Source: Glycomyces buryatensis
GTDB taxonomy: Bacteria; Actinomycetota; Actinomycetes; Mycobacteriales; Micromonosporaceae
Assembly: GCF_004912275.1 (NCBI RefSeq)
Contig: NZ_STGY01000062.1
Span: 1-51,404 of the forward strand
DNA: 51,404 bases
Reading direction: 5' to 3'
In this document: piece after piece, positions 29,154-38,285 of the stretch
Position numbering within the stretch: the first letter of the stretch is position 1
Layout: every line of letters begins with the position of its first letter
Position numbers and translations under genes: made by a program
The notes under the pieces: model-generated
Told to the model about the DNA's origin: nothing
The model's database searches: none
Seen by the model: the letters and a program-made list of their open reading frames with translations, nothing else

Positions 29154-30301
29154 GCGTGCTGGTCGACAATATCGGCGAACTCTTCACCGCCGGCCCTGAC
29201 GGCATCCTCACCGATGCCGCGCTCGTCGCCGACGGCGACACCATCGCCTGGATCGGCCCCGCCGCCCAGGCGCCCGCCGCCGACCACCGCCTCGACGCCG
29301 CCGGCCGCGCCGTCATCCCCGGCTTCGTCGACAGCCACGCCCACCTCGTCTTCGCCGGTGACCGGACCGCCGAATTCGCCGCCCGCATGAGCGGCGAGCC
29401 CTACACCGGCGGCGGCATCCGCACCACCGTCGCCGCCACCCGGGCCGCCCCCGACGTCGAACTGTTCGCCACCACCGCCCGCCTGACCGCCGAGATGCTC
29501 CGGCAGGGCACGACCACCTGGGAGATCAAGTCCGGCTACGGACTCACCGTCGCCGACGAACTCCGCTCCCTGCGCATCGCGGGCGAGTTCACCGACGAGA
29601 CCACCTTCCTCGGCGCGCACACCCTCCCGAGCGGCGCCGACCCCGACGCCTACGTCGCCCTCGTCTGCGGCGACATGCTGGATGCCTGTGCGCCGCACGC
29701 GAAATGGATCGACGTGTTCTGCGAACGGGGCGCCTTCGACGCCGATCAGGCCCGCCAGGTCCTCACCGCCGGAGCGAAGGCCGGGCTCGGCCTGCGCGTC
29801 CACGCGAACCAGCTCAGCGAGGGACCGGGAGTGGCCCTCGCGGTCGAACTCGGCGCTGCCTCGGCCGACCACTGCACCCACCTGAGCTGGAACGACATCG
29901 AAGCGCTCGCCGACGGCGACACGGTCGCGACCCTCCTGCCGGGCGTCGAGTTCTCCACCAGGTCCCCATACCCTCCCGCGCGCCGACTCATCGGCGCCGG
30001 GGCGAGCATCGCCCTCGCCACCGACTGCAATCCCGGCTCCTCGTACACCAGCAGCATGGCCTTCTGCATCGCGCTGGCCGTGCGGGAGATGGGCATGACC
30101 CCGGCGGAGGCCGTCACCGCCGCCACCGCGGGCGGCGCGAAGGCCCTGCGCCGCACCGATATCGGCGCCCTGATGCCGGGCACCCGGGCCGACCTGGTCG
30201 TCCTCGACGCCCCTTCGCACGCGCACCTGGCCTACCGGCCCGGGGTGCCACTGATCAAAGCCGTCATGCGTGCCGGCGCGGTGAGAACGGAGAACCCTTG
30301 A
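29150..30301 (+). CDS. hutI: imidazolonepropionase
   Basis: Hydrolyses 4-imidazolone-5-propionate to N-formimino-L-glutamate, the third step of histidine degradation. 383 residues, amidohydrolase superfamily. H63-x-H65 in [16 protein letters not shown] start the metal site; [37 protein letters not shown] and [16 protein letters not shown] match the family. ATG 29150 overlaps the hutF stop as ATGA. The order of enzymes in the operon does not follow the order of reactions. Confidence 0.95.
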   Translation: MSVLVDNIGELFTAGPDGILTDAALVADGDTIAWIGPAAQAPAADHRLDAAGRAVIPGFVDSHAHLVFAGDRTAEFAARMSGEPYTGGGIRTTVAATRAAPDVELFATTARLTAEMLRQGTTTWEIKSGYGLTVADELRSLRIAGEFTDETTFLGAHTLPSGADPDAYVALVCGDMLDACAPHAKWIDVFCERGAFDADQARQVLTAGAKAGLGLRVHANQLSEGPGVALAVELGAASADHCTHLSWNDIEALADGDTVATLLPGVEFSTRSPYPPARRLIGAGASIALATDCNPGSSYTSSMAFCIALAVREMGMTPAEAVTAATAGGAKALRRTDIGALMPGTRADLVVLDAPSHAHLAYRPGVPLIKAVMRAGAVRTENP

Positions 30302-31836
30302 CCACTGTCCACATAAAGCCCACCCCGGCGAGCCCCGAAGAGGTCGTCGCCGTCGCCCGCGACCGGGCGGAGGTCGTCATCGACGCCGAGGCGAGGGCGG
30401 CCATGGCCGCCAGCCGCGCCATCGTCGACGACATCGAACGCGACGGCCGCCCCGTCTACGGCGTCTCGACCGGATTCGGGGCGCTGGCCAGCACGTTCGT
30501 CGCCCCGGAGCGACGCGCGGAGCTTCAGCACGCCCTCATCCGCTCCCATGCGGCGGGCGTCGGCGACCCGATGCCGAAGGAGGTCGTGCGGGCGATGATG
30601 CTGCTGCGCCTCAGGTCCCTCGCGATGGGCAGGTCGGGTGTGCGCCCGGAGGTGGCGGACGCTCTCGCGGCGGTCCTGAACGCGGACATCACGCCGTGGG
30701 TGCCGGTCCACGGTTCGCTCGGGGCGTCGGGCGACCTGGCGCCGCTGGCGCATTGCGCGCTGGTGCTGCTGGGTGAGGGCTGGGTGCTGGAGGACGACGG
30801 AACGAGAGCACCGTCCGCGCCCGCTTTGGAACGGGCCGGCGTCACCCCGATCGAACTGGCCGCGAAGGAGGGCCTGTCGCTGATCAACGGCACCGACGGC
30901 ATGCTCGGGATGCTCCTGCTCGCCGCGGAGGACGCCCGCCATCTGCTGACCATGGCCGATGTGACCGCCGCGCTGTCGATCGAGGCGATGCTCGGTTCGG
31001 ACCGGCCCTTCATGCCCGAGCTGCACGAGATCCGGCCGCAGGTGGGCCAGGCCGCCAGCGCGGCCAATATCCACAAGCTCCTGCAGGACTCGGAGATCAT
31101 GGACTCCCACCGCGAGGACCTGCTGCACGCGGTGCAGGACGCCTATTCGATGCGGTGCGCCCCGCAGGTGGCGGGCGCGGCCCGCGACGTGCTCGACTAC
31201 GTGGTCCAGGTGGCCGACCGCGAATTGCTGTCCGTAGTGGACAACCCGGTGGTGCTGCCGGACGGACGCGTCGAGTCGACCGGCAATTTTCACGGCGCCC
31301 CATTGGGATACGCGGCGGATTTCCTGGCGATAGCGGCGGCCGACGTCGGCTCGATCTCCGAGCGGAGGGTGGACCGGCTGCTGGACGTGACCCGCTCCCG
31401 GGGCCTGCCCGCGTTCCTCAGTCCCGACCCGGGGGTGAACTCGGGGTTGATGATCGCCCAGTACACGGCGGCGGGGATCGTGGCCGAGAACCGGCGTCTG
31501 GCGGTGCCTGCGTCGGTGGACTCGGTGCCGACCTCGGGCATGCAGGAGGACCATGTGTCGATGGGCTGGTCGGCGGGCCGCAAGCTCCGCGAGGTCCTGG
31601 ACAACCTGGGGAGCCTGCTGGCGGTGGAGCTGCTGGCCGCGGCGCGGGCCCTGCAACTGCGCGAACCGATGCGCCCCTCGCCGGCCGCGATGGTCGCGAT
31701 AGCCGCGGTGGAGCGGATCGCCGACAAGCCGGGCCCCGACCAGTTCCTGTCCCCGGTCATCGAGCAGGTCCGGTCGCTGGTCACCGGCCGGGGTCTGCGG
31801 GCCGACATCGAGGCCGCCACCGGCCCGCTCCGTTGA
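30298..31836 (+). CDS. hutH: histidine ammonia-lyase
   Basis: Removes ammonia from L-histidine to form urocanate, the entry step of the pathway. 512 residues, normal length. The Ala143-Ser144-Gly145 triplet in [15 protein letters not shown] forms the MIO cofactor. Other family blocks: [59 protein letters not shown] and [13 protein letters not shown]. The only suitable start is TTG 30298, which overlaps the hutI stop, showing translational coupling. Last gene of the hppD-hut unit. Confidence 0.96.
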   Translation: MTTVHIKPTPASPEEVVAVARDRAEVVIDAEARAAMAASRAIVDDIERDGRPVYGVSTGFGALASTFVAPERRAELQHALIRSHAAGVGDPMPKEVVRAMMLLRLRSLAMGRSGVRPEVADALAAVLNADITPWVPVHGSLGASGDLAPLAHCALVLLGEGWVLEDDGTRAPSAPALERAGVTPIELAAKEGLSLINGTDGMLGMLLLAAEDARHLLTMADVTAALSIEAMLGSDRPFMPELHEIRPQVGQAASAANIHKLLQDSEIMDSHREDLLHAVQDAYSMRCAPQVAGAARDVLDYVVQVADRELLSVVDNPVVLPDGRVESTGNFHGAPLGYAADFLAIAAADVGSISERRVDRLLDVTRSRGLPAFLSPDPGVNSGLMIAQYTAAGIVAENRRLAVPASVDSVPTSGMQEDHVSMGWSAGRKLREVLDNLGSLLAVELLAAARALQLREPMRPSPAAMVAIAAVERIADKPGPDQFLSPVIEQVRSLVTGRGLRADIEAATGPLR

Positions 31837-31856
31837 TATGGCGAATGCGCGGTTGA

Positions 31857-32276
31857 TCAGCAGTCGGCTCCCGGGCATGCCACCGGGAGGTCGCAGGCCG
31901 CGGCAGTGTCAGCGAGACGCTTGTCGTAGGTGACGAAAGCGTCGAGGAACGCCTGCAGTTGCAGGGCGGCGGCCACATGGATCGCATCCAGTGAGCGCAA
32001 TGTCGTCCCGGTTCCAAGACGACCGGCGGCATTGCACAGGTCCGGTGTGAGCCGAATGAGCGCCGTATGGTCGATCCAGGATTCGGCCGACCGCCAGGTG
32101 CGCTCGTCGGACCCGGCGGCGTGGAGGGCCCGCCGAAGCTCGGTGCGGGTGAGATCCGAAGTGATCGGTCTGGATTCGGCATGCTCGTCGAGCCATCTGT
32201 CGAAAGGGTCGGAGTGGGGTTCGGTGCGGAAGAGCTTGACTGCGGCGCTGGTATCGATGTAGGTCCACCGGATCAC
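31857..32276 (-). CDS. vapC: PIN-domain toxin (VapC-like)
   Basis: 139 residues with the four acidic residues of a PIN ribonuclease: D8 (YIDTSAAVKLF), E46 (LTRTELRRAL), D97 (LDAIHVAAALQLQ) and D118 (FVTYDKRLADTA). Such toxins cut specific RNAs to stop translation. The start overlaps the antitoxin stop by 4 nt, the standard toxin-antitoxin arrangement. It is convergent with hutH, with only 20 nt between the two stops. Target RNA unknown. Confidence 0.9.
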   Translation of the reverse strand: MIRWTYIDTSAAVKLFRTEPHSDPFDRWLDEHAESRPITSDLTRTELRRALHAAGSDERTWRSAESWIDHTALIRLTPDLCNAAGRLGTGTTLRSLDAIHVAAALQLQAFLDAFVTYDKRLADTAAACDLPVACPGADC

Positions 32277-32605
32277 CGGTCGCCCTCGGCTTCCCTGAGC
32301 TCGATGACCTTCTCGGACAAGGAGCCGCCGGCAGTCGGTCGGCCGGAGGGCGGGAGCTCTTCCCGCATCTGAGCGTTGGTGTAGGTCTCGCTCAGGGCCC
32401 GGGGATCGAGGATGCCGGCCTCGATCGCGGCATTGAGTTGTTCTTCTGCCGGGTCCGGCGGAAGGATTCGGGCGATCGTCCGGCCGTGCCTCGTGATGTA
32501 GATCTGACCGCTGGCCGTTACGCGTTCCAGCACATCGCTGGTATGGCGCTGCAGGTCGCGCACGCTGACATGTGCGTTGTCGCCGCTCTGCCGTTGGGTA
32601 TCCAT
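32273..32605 (-). CDS. vapB: Phd/YefM-type antitoxin
   Basis: About 110 residues. The N-terminal DNA-binding fold is VSVRDLQRHTSDVLERVTAS followed by IYITRHGRTIARILP, typical of Phd/YefM (prevent-host-death) antitoxins; the C-terminal tail should wrap the PIN toxin. The start may be ATG 32605 or ATG 32614, three codons earlier. A small inverted repeat, CATGCT-AGA-AGCATG (32612-32626), overlaps the upstream start and is a natural autoregulatory operator. Family antitoxins repress their own operon with the toxin as co-repressor. Confidence 0.88.
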   Translation of the reverse strand: MDTQRQSGDNAHVSVRDLQRHTSDVLERVTASGQIYITRHGRTIARILPPDPAEEQLNAAIEAGILDPRALSETYTNAQMREELPPSGRPTAGGSLSEKVIELREAEGDR

Positions 32606-32611
32606 GAGAAC

Positions 32612-32626
32612 CATGCTAGAAGCATG
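32612..32626. promoter_or_regulatory. inverted repeat at the antitoxin start, probable autoregulatory operator
   Basis: CATGCT and AGCATG form a perfect 6-bp inverted repeat with a 3-nt spacer at the antitoxin start codon region. Its right arm abuts a copy of ATGTCAGACAA (32624-32634), the half-site of the larger palindrome at 32658-32695. Confidence 0.55.
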
Positions 32627-32657
32627 TCAGACAATTTGCAAAGCGAATCGACAACAC

Positions 32658-32695
32658 GCCGACGCTTGTCTGACATATGTCAGACAAACGTCGGC
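32658..32695. promoter_or_regulatory. 38-bp near-perfect palindrome between antitoxin and CHAD genes
   Basis: The core, 32666-32687, is a perfect 22-bp palindrome made of TTGTCTGACAT and its complement. GCCGACG and CGTCGGC extend it on both sides with a single mismatched pair, giving two 19-bp arms and no loop. One arm, ATGTCAGACAA, recurs at 32624-32634, 53 bp away in the same orientation as the right arm. It lies 52 nt upstream of the antitoxin ATG and 67 nt upstream of the CHAD ATG, so it could control either or both, as an operator or a cruciform/hairpin. Confidence 0.75.
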
Positions 32696-32762
32696 AGCGG
32701 AGTTGGGGTTGATCCTCAGCTGCGGGAGAATGGTCGAACAGGGACTTCTCCTGGGAGAGATC

Positions 32763-33575
32763 ATGGCTGCAACGATGAGTGCTGGAGCCGCGGTGCACGA
32801 GTACTTCGCGGGCCAGGTCAAGGCGATGCGGAAGTTCAGGAAACCGGCATTGCGGGCCGATGAGGACGCGGTGCACCGGATGCGGGTCGCCACCCGGCGG
32901 CTGCGGTCGCTCCTGCTCTCATACGGGGATCTGTACGCCGAGATGCCGTTGCGCCGGAAGCGGTTGCGATGGCTGGCCGGGGTGCTCGGGGAGATCCGGG
33001 ACCTGGAGGTGCTGCGGATGCGGTTCGCCGAGGAACTGGGGGACGACCGTCCCCTGTGGTTCCGGGAGTTGGCCGAAGCCGAGCGCCGCGCCTACGGGCG
33101 GCTCGATGCGGCGTTCGCCCGCAAGCGGTTCCGCCGCCTCATTCGCGCGGCCGAGCGGATGGCGAAGCACCCGCATTTCACGCTGGCGGCAGTGGGAGAT
33201 TCGGAGGAGGTGCTGGCTCCCGTGGTCGCGTCCGCCGAGCGCGACCTGGAGGCGGCGTTCGCGGCCATCGCGGACGCGTCCGATCCCGACGCGGCCCGGC
33301 ACGTCGCTCGCAAGGTCGCCAAGCGGACCCGCTACACCGCCGAGGCGGCCGCCGCGGCGCTCGGCGAGGAGGCCGAGGCGGTGGCGGCGCGGGCCAAGCG
33401 GCTCCAGACGGTGTGCGGCCACTACCAGGACTGCGTCGTCGCGATCGCCTACGTCGAGGCCCACGCCGACCCGGCCGATCCGACCCGGGACCAGGTCCTC
33501 GCCGCCGAGCATCGCCGGCGGGCCGAGGATCTGGAGGCCGTCGAGACCGCCCGCGCGGAGCTGGCCGCGGCCTGA
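32763..33575 (+). CDS. CHAD domain protein
   Basis: 270 residues from ATG 32763, which follows GGGAGAG. The CHAD fold is a helical bundle rich in conserved His and Arg: VHRMRVATRRLRSLLLSY (residues ~37-54), RWLAGVLGEIRDLEVLRMRF, ARKVAKRTRYTAEAAA and KRLQTVCGHYQDCVVAI. CHAD proteins bind inorganic polyphosphate and localise to polyP granules. No CYTH domain or polyphosphate kinase is adjacent. An upstream in-frame start at 32577 would run through the palindrome and the antitoxin promoter. Its divergent partner is the antitoxin gene. Confidence 0.9.
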   Translation: MAATMSAGAAVHEYFAGQVKAMRKFRKPALRADEDAVHRMRVATRRLRSLLLSYGDLYAEMPLRRKRLRWLAGVLGEIRDLEVLRMRFAEELGDDRPLWFRELAEAERRAYGRLDAAFARKRFRRLIRAAERMAKHPHFTLAAVGDSEEVLAPVVASAERDLEAAFAAIADASDPDAARHVARKVAKRTRYTAEAAAAALGEEAEAVAARAKRLQTVCGHYQDCVVAIAYVEAHADPADPTRDQVLAAEHRRRAEDLEAVETARAELAAA

Positions 33576-33589
33576 GGCCTGCTGCGTCC

Positions 33590-34444
33590 CTACTGCGGCG
33601 CGGCGGTCGGCCCGGTGTTCCAGTCGGCGAGGGCCCGGCCCAGCGATCGCGATTGGAGGTACTGGACCTCGTCGTGGAAGAAGGGCGCGTCGATATCGTC
33701 CTCCACATCGAGGTCGACGCCCTTGAAACGTTCTGAGATCCCGCCGGGAGGCGAGGCGACCACGTCGCCGTGGTCGGCGATATTGACCCAGCGTCGCACC
33801 CCCGGCGGCTTGGCGCCCTTGCCCTCGACGGGCTCGGGTGTCAGGTGCGGGAAGATCATCGGCATCGCCAGCGGCGAACCGATCGTGATCAGCAACGGCA
33901 GGTCGGTCCGGTGGTGCCACAGCGCCTCGTAGGCCACGACCGAGCCGAGTGAGTGGGCGATGACGATATCGGCGCCCGCCAGGTCCGATCCGACCTTGTC
34001 CAGGACCTCGCCGCGGGGGACGAAGTCGCCCTCGTCGCGCATATAGGCCGCGACATCGGGAAAGAACACCCGCAGGAAGGCCAGCGAGGCGTCCTCGTTC
34101 CAGCCGAAGAGCTCGGCGAGTTTCGCGGCGGCCTCACGGGGCGCCCAGGAACCCTTGACCAAGGCGGGGTCGGGAGCCAGGAGCTCCAGAAATTCGCCGA
34201 CGAGTTCGGCCACGTCGGGGTCGTCCTCGCGAGGACGCTGCCGCTCGCCCTCGCGGCGTTTGTCCGGCGGTTGCAGGAGGTGGGCGAAGTAGGCGATATC
34301 GAGATCGACTTGGGCTGGGGGCCAGGGCAGATGCTCGGAGGCATTGAGCGCGGCCTTCCACGCTGTGGCGATGCGATGGGCGGTGGCGGCGGCGGGACCG
34401 GGCGCGAATGCCCCGACCCCGTGGACGCCGACGATGTGGATCAT
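33590..34444 (-). CDS. alpha/beta-hydrolase (serine hydrolase, lipase-like)
   Basis: 284 residues. The first strand and oxyanion region are IHIVGVHGVGAFAPG, the nucleophile is S165 in IVIAHSLGSVVAYEAL, and ITIGSPLAMPM and VNIADHGDVVASPPGG supply the later strand and the likely catalytic His. A long helical, charged insertion (residues ~45-145) sits before the nucleophile. Substrate unknown. ATG 34444 follows GGGAGCAG. Convergent with the CHAD gene (14 nt) and separated from ndgR by a terminator, so it is probably transcribed alone. Confidence 0.8.
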   Translation of the reverse strand: MIHIVGVHGVGAFAPGPAAATAHRIATAWKAALNASEHLPWPPAQVDLDIAYFAHLLQPPDKRREGERQRPREDDPDVAELVGEFLELLAPDPALVKGSWAPREAAAKLAELFGWNEDASLAFLRVFFPDVAAYMRDEGDFVPRGEVLDKVGSDLAGADIVIAHSLGSVVAYEALWHHRTDLPLLITIGSPLAMPMIFPHLTPEPVEGKGAKPPGVRRWVNIADHGDVVASPPGGISERFKGVDLDVEDDIDAPFFHDEVQYLQSRSLGRALADWNTGPTAAPQ

Positions 34445-34494
34445 GGCTGCTCCCGCGAAGATTGGGCGATACGCCCATTATGCGGGCGGAGAGC

Positions 34495-34530
34495 AAAAAA
34501 CGGGGAACAGGGCGTGCGCCCCGTCCCCCG
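34495..34530 (-). terminator. Rho-independent terminator of the IclR-family gene
   Basis: On the minus strand a GC-rich stem (34517-34530 against 34501-34514, one bulge, 2-nt loop) runs directly into six T (34500-34495). It is one of the few terminators in the window with a classical U tract. Confidence 0.85.
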
Positions 34531-34552
34531 ACCGAACAGTCGTTGAAAGGTG

Positions 34553-35254
34553 TTAGAGACCGGAGAGTTTCTGCCCGGCGCGGATGACGGCCATGCCGAG
34601 CCGGTCGCCGGGGCGGCGTCCAAGGCGCTCTATGGGACCGGACACCGAGATCGCGGCGACGACCCGGCCGGTCTTGTCCCGCACCGGAGCCGATACCGAG
34701 ACGACGCCGGCCTCGCGCTCGGCCACGGACTGGGCGAAGCCCCGGCGGCGCACCTCGGCGAGGGTCTTGGACGAGAAGCGGCACTTGGGCAGCAGCGGCA
34801 GGATGCCTTCGGGCGGTTCCCAAGCCAGGAGCACCTGGGCGCCCGAACCGGCGGTCATCGGCAGCGCCGAACCGACCGGGACGGTGTCGCGCAGCCCCGA
34901 GGCGCGCTCGGCGGCGGCGACGCACACCCGCTCGTCGGCACGGCGCCGGTACAGCTGCGTCGACTCACCGGTCTGGTCCCGCAGGAGACTCAGCACCGGT
35001 TCGGCCGCGGACAGCAGGACGTCGGCCGTCGACCCGGCGAGCTCGCCGAGCTTCGGGCCGGGACGCCAGCGCCCTTCATGGTCGCGTTGCAGCATCTCGT
35101 GGGCCTCGAGGGCCTGGGCGAGGCGGTGGGCCGTGGCCCTGGGCAGACCCGTCTCGTGCACCAGCTCAGCCAGGCTGGCGCCGTTGGTGCACGCCGTGAG
35201 GATGAGCACCGCCTTGTCGAGGACGCCCACTCCGCTGATAGTATTCGTTCTCAC
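34553..35254 (-). CDS. ndgR: IclR-family regulator, NdgR/LtbR type
   Basis: 233 residues from GTG 35254. Winged helix-turn-helix at about residues 5-60 (VLDKAVLILTACTNGASLAE, TGLPRATAHRLAQALEAH), then the IclR effector domain (VPVGSALPMTAGSGAQVLLAWE, FAQSVAEREAGVVSVSAPVRD). An IclR gene divergent from leuCD is a conserved actinobacterial pair: NdgR in Streptomyces and LtbR in Corynebacterium regulate leucine-pathway genes. TAATGT (minus strand, 35262-35267) is seven bases upstream of the GTG, suggesting a leaderless mRNA; the nearby GGAGG is too far away to be a ribosome binding site. Likely represses leuCD and itself. Confidence 0.9.
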   Translation of the reverse strand: MRTNTISGVGVLDKAVLILTACTNGASLAELVHETGLPRATAHRLAQALEAHEMLQRDHEGRWRPGPKLGELAGSTADVLLSAAEPVLSLLRDQTGESTQLYRRRADERVCVAAAERASGLRDTVPVGSALPMTAGSGAQVLLAWEPPEGILPLLPKCRFSSKTLAEVRRRGFAQSVAEREAGVVSVSAPVRDKTGRVVAAISVSGPIERLGRRPGDRLGMAVIRAGQKLSGL

Positions 35255-35306
35255 GAGCTGAACATTACCTCCCAATATTCGAGAAGTCCAACGACTGGGA
35301 ATAGAG
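35255..35306. promoter_or_regulatory. divergent ndgR/leuC control region
   Basis: Only 52 nt separate the two start codons. For ndgR, TTGGAC and TAATGT are spaced by 18 nt on the minus strand. An AT-rich core, CCAATATTCGAG, lies between them and is a plausible NdgR-binding area, though I see no long perfect palindrome. Confidence 0.5.
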
Positions 35307-36734
35307 ATGTCACCTACACCACAAGACAACGGGGAAATGCGGCCGCGCACCCTGGCCGAGAAAGTCTGGGACGACCACGTCGTCCGATCCGATGGCGAGC
35401 AGCCCGACCTGCTCTACATCGACCTGCACCTGCTGCACGAGGTCACCAGCCCGCAGGCCTTCGACGGCCTGCGCCAGGCCGGTCGCAAGGTCCGCCGCAC
35501 GGACCTCACCATCGCGACCGAAGACCACAACACGCCCACGGACAACCTGTTCACGATCGCGGACCCGACCAGCCGCAAGCAGATCGAGACGCTCCGCGCG
35601 AACTGCGAGGAGTTCGGCGTCCGGATCCACTCCCTAGGCGACAAGGACCAGGGCGTGGTTCACGTGGTGGGACCGCAACTGGGACTGACCCAACCGGGCA
35701 TGACCGTCGTCTGCGGCGACTCCCACACCGCCACCCACGGCGCGTTCGGCTCGATCGCGTTCGGCATCGGCACCAGCGAGGTCGAGCACGTGCTCGCCAC
35801 CCAGACGCTGATGCAGTCGAAGCCGAAGACGATGGCCGTCACCGTCAACGGGTCCCTGCCCGAGGGCGTCTCCGCCAAGGACCTCATCCTCAAGGTCATC
35901 TCGCTCACCGGCACCGGCGGCGGCAAGGGCCACATCGTCGAGTACCGCGGCCAGGCCATCGAAGAGCTGTCGATGGAAGGCCGCATGACGGTGTGCAACA
36001 TGTCCATCGAGTGGGGCGCCAAGGCGGGCATGATCGCGCCCGACGAGAAGACCGCCGCGTACGTCAAGGGACGCCCCCACGCCCCCCAGGGCGAGGACTG
36101 GGACGCCGCCGTCGCGTACTGGAACACCCTCCAGACCGACGAGGACGCCGTCTTCGACAAGGAGATCGTCATCGACGCGGCCTCCTTGAGCCCGTTCGTC
36201 ACCTGGGGCACCAACCCCGGCCAGGGCGTCGAGCTCGCCGGCACCGTCCCCGCGCCCGAGGACTACACCGACCCGGTCGACCGCACCGCCGCCGAGAACG
36301 CCCTCCACTACATGGGCCTCGAAGCCGGCACGCCGATGCGCGAGATCGACGTCGACGTCGTCTTCCTCGGCTCGTGCACCAACGGCCGCATCGAGGACCT
36401 CCGCGTCGCCGCCGAGGTCATCAAGGGCCGCAAGGTCGCCGACGGCATCAATATGATGGTCGTCCCCGGCTCGGCCCGCGTTCGCGACCAGGCCATGGAA
36501 GAGGGCCTGGACAAGGTCTTCACCGACGCCGGCGCAGACTGGCGCTTCGCCGGATGCTCGATGTGCCTGGGCATGAACCCGGACCAGCTCACGCCCGGCC
36601 AAAGGGCCGCCTCGACCTCGAACCGCAACTTCGAGGGGCGCCAAGGCAAGGGCGGACGCACCCACCTGGTGAGCCCGGCGGTCGCCGCGGCCACCGCCGT
36701 CACCGGCCACCTCGCCAGCCCGGCCGACCTGTAG
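35307..36734 (+). CDS. leuC: 3-isopropylmalate dehydratase large subunit
   Basis: Forms the leucine-pathway isomerase with LeuD, converting 2-isopropylmalate to 3-isopropylmalate. 475 residues, family length. The 4Fe-4S cysteines are in FLGSCTNGR and [27 protein letters not shown] and [20 protein letters not shown] are further aconitase-family signatures. ATG 35307 is preceded only by a weak GGGAATAGAG. leuD follows after 13 nt. Confidence 0.96.
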   Translation: MSPTPQDNGEMRPRTLAEKVWDDHVVRSDGEQPDLLYIDLHLLHEVTSPQAFDGLRQAGRKVRRTDLTIATEDHNTPTDNLFTIADPTSRKQIETLRANCEEFGVRIHSLGDKDQGVVHVVGPQLGLTQPGMTVVCGDSHTATHGAFGSIAFGIGTSEVEHVLATQTLMQSKPKTMAVTVNGSLPEGVSAKDLILKVISLTGTGGGKGHIVEYRGQAIEELSMEGRMTVCNMSIEWGAKAGMIAPDEKTAAYVKGRPHAPQGEDWDAAVAYWNTLQTDEDAVFDKEIVIDAASLSPFVTWGTNPGQGVELAGTVPAPEDYTDPVDRTAAENALHYMGLEAGTPMREIDVDVVFLGSCTNGRIEDLRVAAEVIKGRKVADGINMMVVPGSARVRDQAMEEGLDKVFTDAGADWRFAGCSMCLGMNPDQLTPGQRAASTSNRNFEGRQGKGGRTHLVSPAVAAATAVTGHLASPADL

Positions 36735-36747
36735 GAGAGGAGCGGAC

Positions 36748-37347
36748 ATGGACAAGTTCACGACCCACACCGGGACCGTCGCCCCGCTGCGGCGTTCCAA
36801 CGTCGACACCGACCAGATCATCCCGGCCGTCTACCTCAAGCGGGTCACCAAGACCGGCTTCGAGGACGCGCTGTTCGCCGAATGGCGCGAGGACAAGGAC
36901 TTCCTGCTCAACCAGGACGTCTACTCGAACGCCACGATCCTGGTGGCCGGCACCGAGTTCGGTACCGGCTCCAGCCGCGAGCACGCCGTCTGGGCCCTGA
37001 AGGACTACGGCTTCAAGGTCGTCATCGCCCCGCGCTACGCGGACATCTTCCGCGGTAACTCCCTCAAGAACGGTCTGTTGACTGTGGAGCTGCCGACCGA
37101 GGCCGTCGAAGCGTTGTGGGCCTCCGCCGAAGCCGACCCGACGTTCGAGGTCACCGTCGACCTCGAAACGTGTGAAGTCCGTGCGGGAGAGCAGACCTGG
37201 AGCTTCGAATTCGACGCCTCCGGGCGGTGGCGCCTCATGGAGGGCCTCGACGACATCTCGCTGACCCTTGGCGACGAGGCCCGCATCGCGGCCTTCGAAA
37301 CGAACCGGGACGCTTGGCGGCCTAGGACTCTGCCCGCCGCGGTCTGA
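36748..37347 (+). CDS. leuD: 3-isopropylmalate dehydratase small subunit
   Basis: Small subunit of the LeuCD isomerase. 199 residues with the swivel-domain motifs [40 protein letters not shown] and [18 protein letters not shown], which bind the substrate. ATG 36748 follows GGAGAGGAG. Ends before a strong terminator, so the operon is leuCD. Confidence 0.96.
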   Translation: MDKFTTHTGTVAPLRRSNVDTDQIIPAVYLKRVTKTGFEDALFAEWREDKDFLLNQDVYSNATILVAGTEFGTGSSREHAVWALKDYGFKVVIAPRYADIFRGNSLKNGLLTVELPTEAVEALWASAEADPTFEVTVDLETCEVRAGEQTWSFEFDASGRWRLMEGLDDISLTLGDEARIAAFETNRDAWRPRTLPAAV

Positions 37348-37375
37348 GACACGCCCGGACCCGAAAACCAAATCG

Positions 37376-37421
37376 AACACGCCTGGTGCCGGTGGCCGAG
37401 CCACCGGCTCCAGGCGTGTTT
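37376..37421 (+). terminator. terminator of leuCD
   Basis: AACACGCCTGG pairs with CCAGGCGTGTT, and inside it GCCGGTGGC pairs with GCCACCGGC around a CGA loop; together a 20-bp stem with one T-T mismatch. A TTT run follows the last arm. Confidence 0.9.
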
Positions 37422-37511
37422 GCGCCTGCCCCAACGGGGTTGCGAAGGTCGATTTGGGCCGTCCAAATAAAAATTCCATGCGACACAACGGGTCTATTTT
37501 CCCGGAAACAG

Positions 37512-37540
37512 TTGCGTTCGCTTTCGAAACGTCATAACGT
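37512..37540 (+). promoter_or_regulatory. hupB promoter
   Basis: TTGCGT (37512-37517) and TAACGT (37535-37540) with a 17-nt spacer in a locally AT-richer stretch. The predicted start near 37547 gives a leader of about 44 nt containing GGGAGGGAAGGA before the GTG at 37591. Confidence 0.55.
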
Positions 37541-37590
37541 GCGCTTAACGGCTGGTATAGCTAGACAACCTTATCGGGAGGGAAGGACTC

Positions 37591-38145
37591 GTGAACAAGG
37601 CAGAGTTCGTAGACCGGATTGCCGCACGTACTGGTGATCGCACCGCCGCGAAGGAAGTGGTGGATGTCGCGATCGACGAGATACAACGGGCGGTGGTGAA
37701 AGGGGAGAAGGTCTCCTTCGCCGGATTCGGAGTCTTCGAGAAGCGCCAACGGGCAGCACGTATGGCCCGCAACCCGCGTACCGGAGAAGCGGTCAAGGTG
37801 AAGAAGACCGTTGTCCCCGCGTTCCGTCCCGGAACCGGATTCAAGGAACTGGTGACCGGAAAGCGCAAGGCCGGTCGCGCCGCGACCGCCAAGAAGACCG
37901 CTCCGCCGGCCAAGAAGACGGCCGCGAAGAAGTCGACCAAGAAGGCGGCGAAGAAGACGACCAGGGCGGCGAGCACCGCGACCCGGTCGGTCGCCACCAA
38001 GCGCGTGGCAGGAACCAAGAAGGCGGCCAAGACGACCGCGAAGAAGGCGGCCGCTAAGAAGGCGCCGACCCGCAGGGCCGCCGCCACCAAGACCACGGCC
38101 AAGAAGGCCCCGGCGCGCAAGGCCGCCAAGAAGGGCCGCCGCTGA
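37591..38145 (+). CDS. hupB: DNA-binding protein HU with Lys/Ala-rich tail
   Basis: 184 residues. Residues 1-90 are the HU fold (MNKAEFVDRIAARTGDRTAA, VSFAGFGVFEKRQRAAR and RNPRTGEAVKVKKTVVPAFR, whose arms bend DNA). Residues 92-184 form a histone H1-like tail of AKK, PAKK and TKKAAKK repeats, as in mycobacterial HupB and Streptomyces HupS. The tail binds DNA and is commonly acetylated or methylated in these relatives. GTG 37591 follows a strong GGGAGGGAAGGA. Position downstream of leuCD is conserved in Streptomyces. Confidence 0.96.
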   Translation: MNKAEFVDRIAARTGDRTAAKEVVDVAIDEIQRAVVKGEKVSFAGFGVFEKRQRAARMARNPRTGEAVKVKKTVVPAFRPGTGFKELVTGKRKAGRAATAKKTAPPAKKTAAKKSTKKAAKKTTRAASTATRSVATKRVAGTKKAAKTTAKKAAAKKAPTRRAAATKTTAKKAPARKAAKKGRR

Positions 38146-38204
38146 CGTCCGCGGCCCACGCTACGGGCCGCGAACCGAGAAAAACAACGCACTCGCACGG
38201 GGAA

Positions 38205-38235
38205 GAGGGCATTCAGGATCCACCTGAATGCCCTC
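38205..38235. terminator. bidirectional terminator between hupB and the FAD oxidase gene
   Basis: A perfect 13-bp stem (GAGGGCATTCAGG and complement) with a 5-nt loop lies between convergent genes, 50-60 nt from either stop. Confidence 0.85.
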
Positions 38236-38285
38236 GGTTCATATCCGTGTACTCCCAGTCGGGCCACCGGGCCCGAAGCGGTCCG

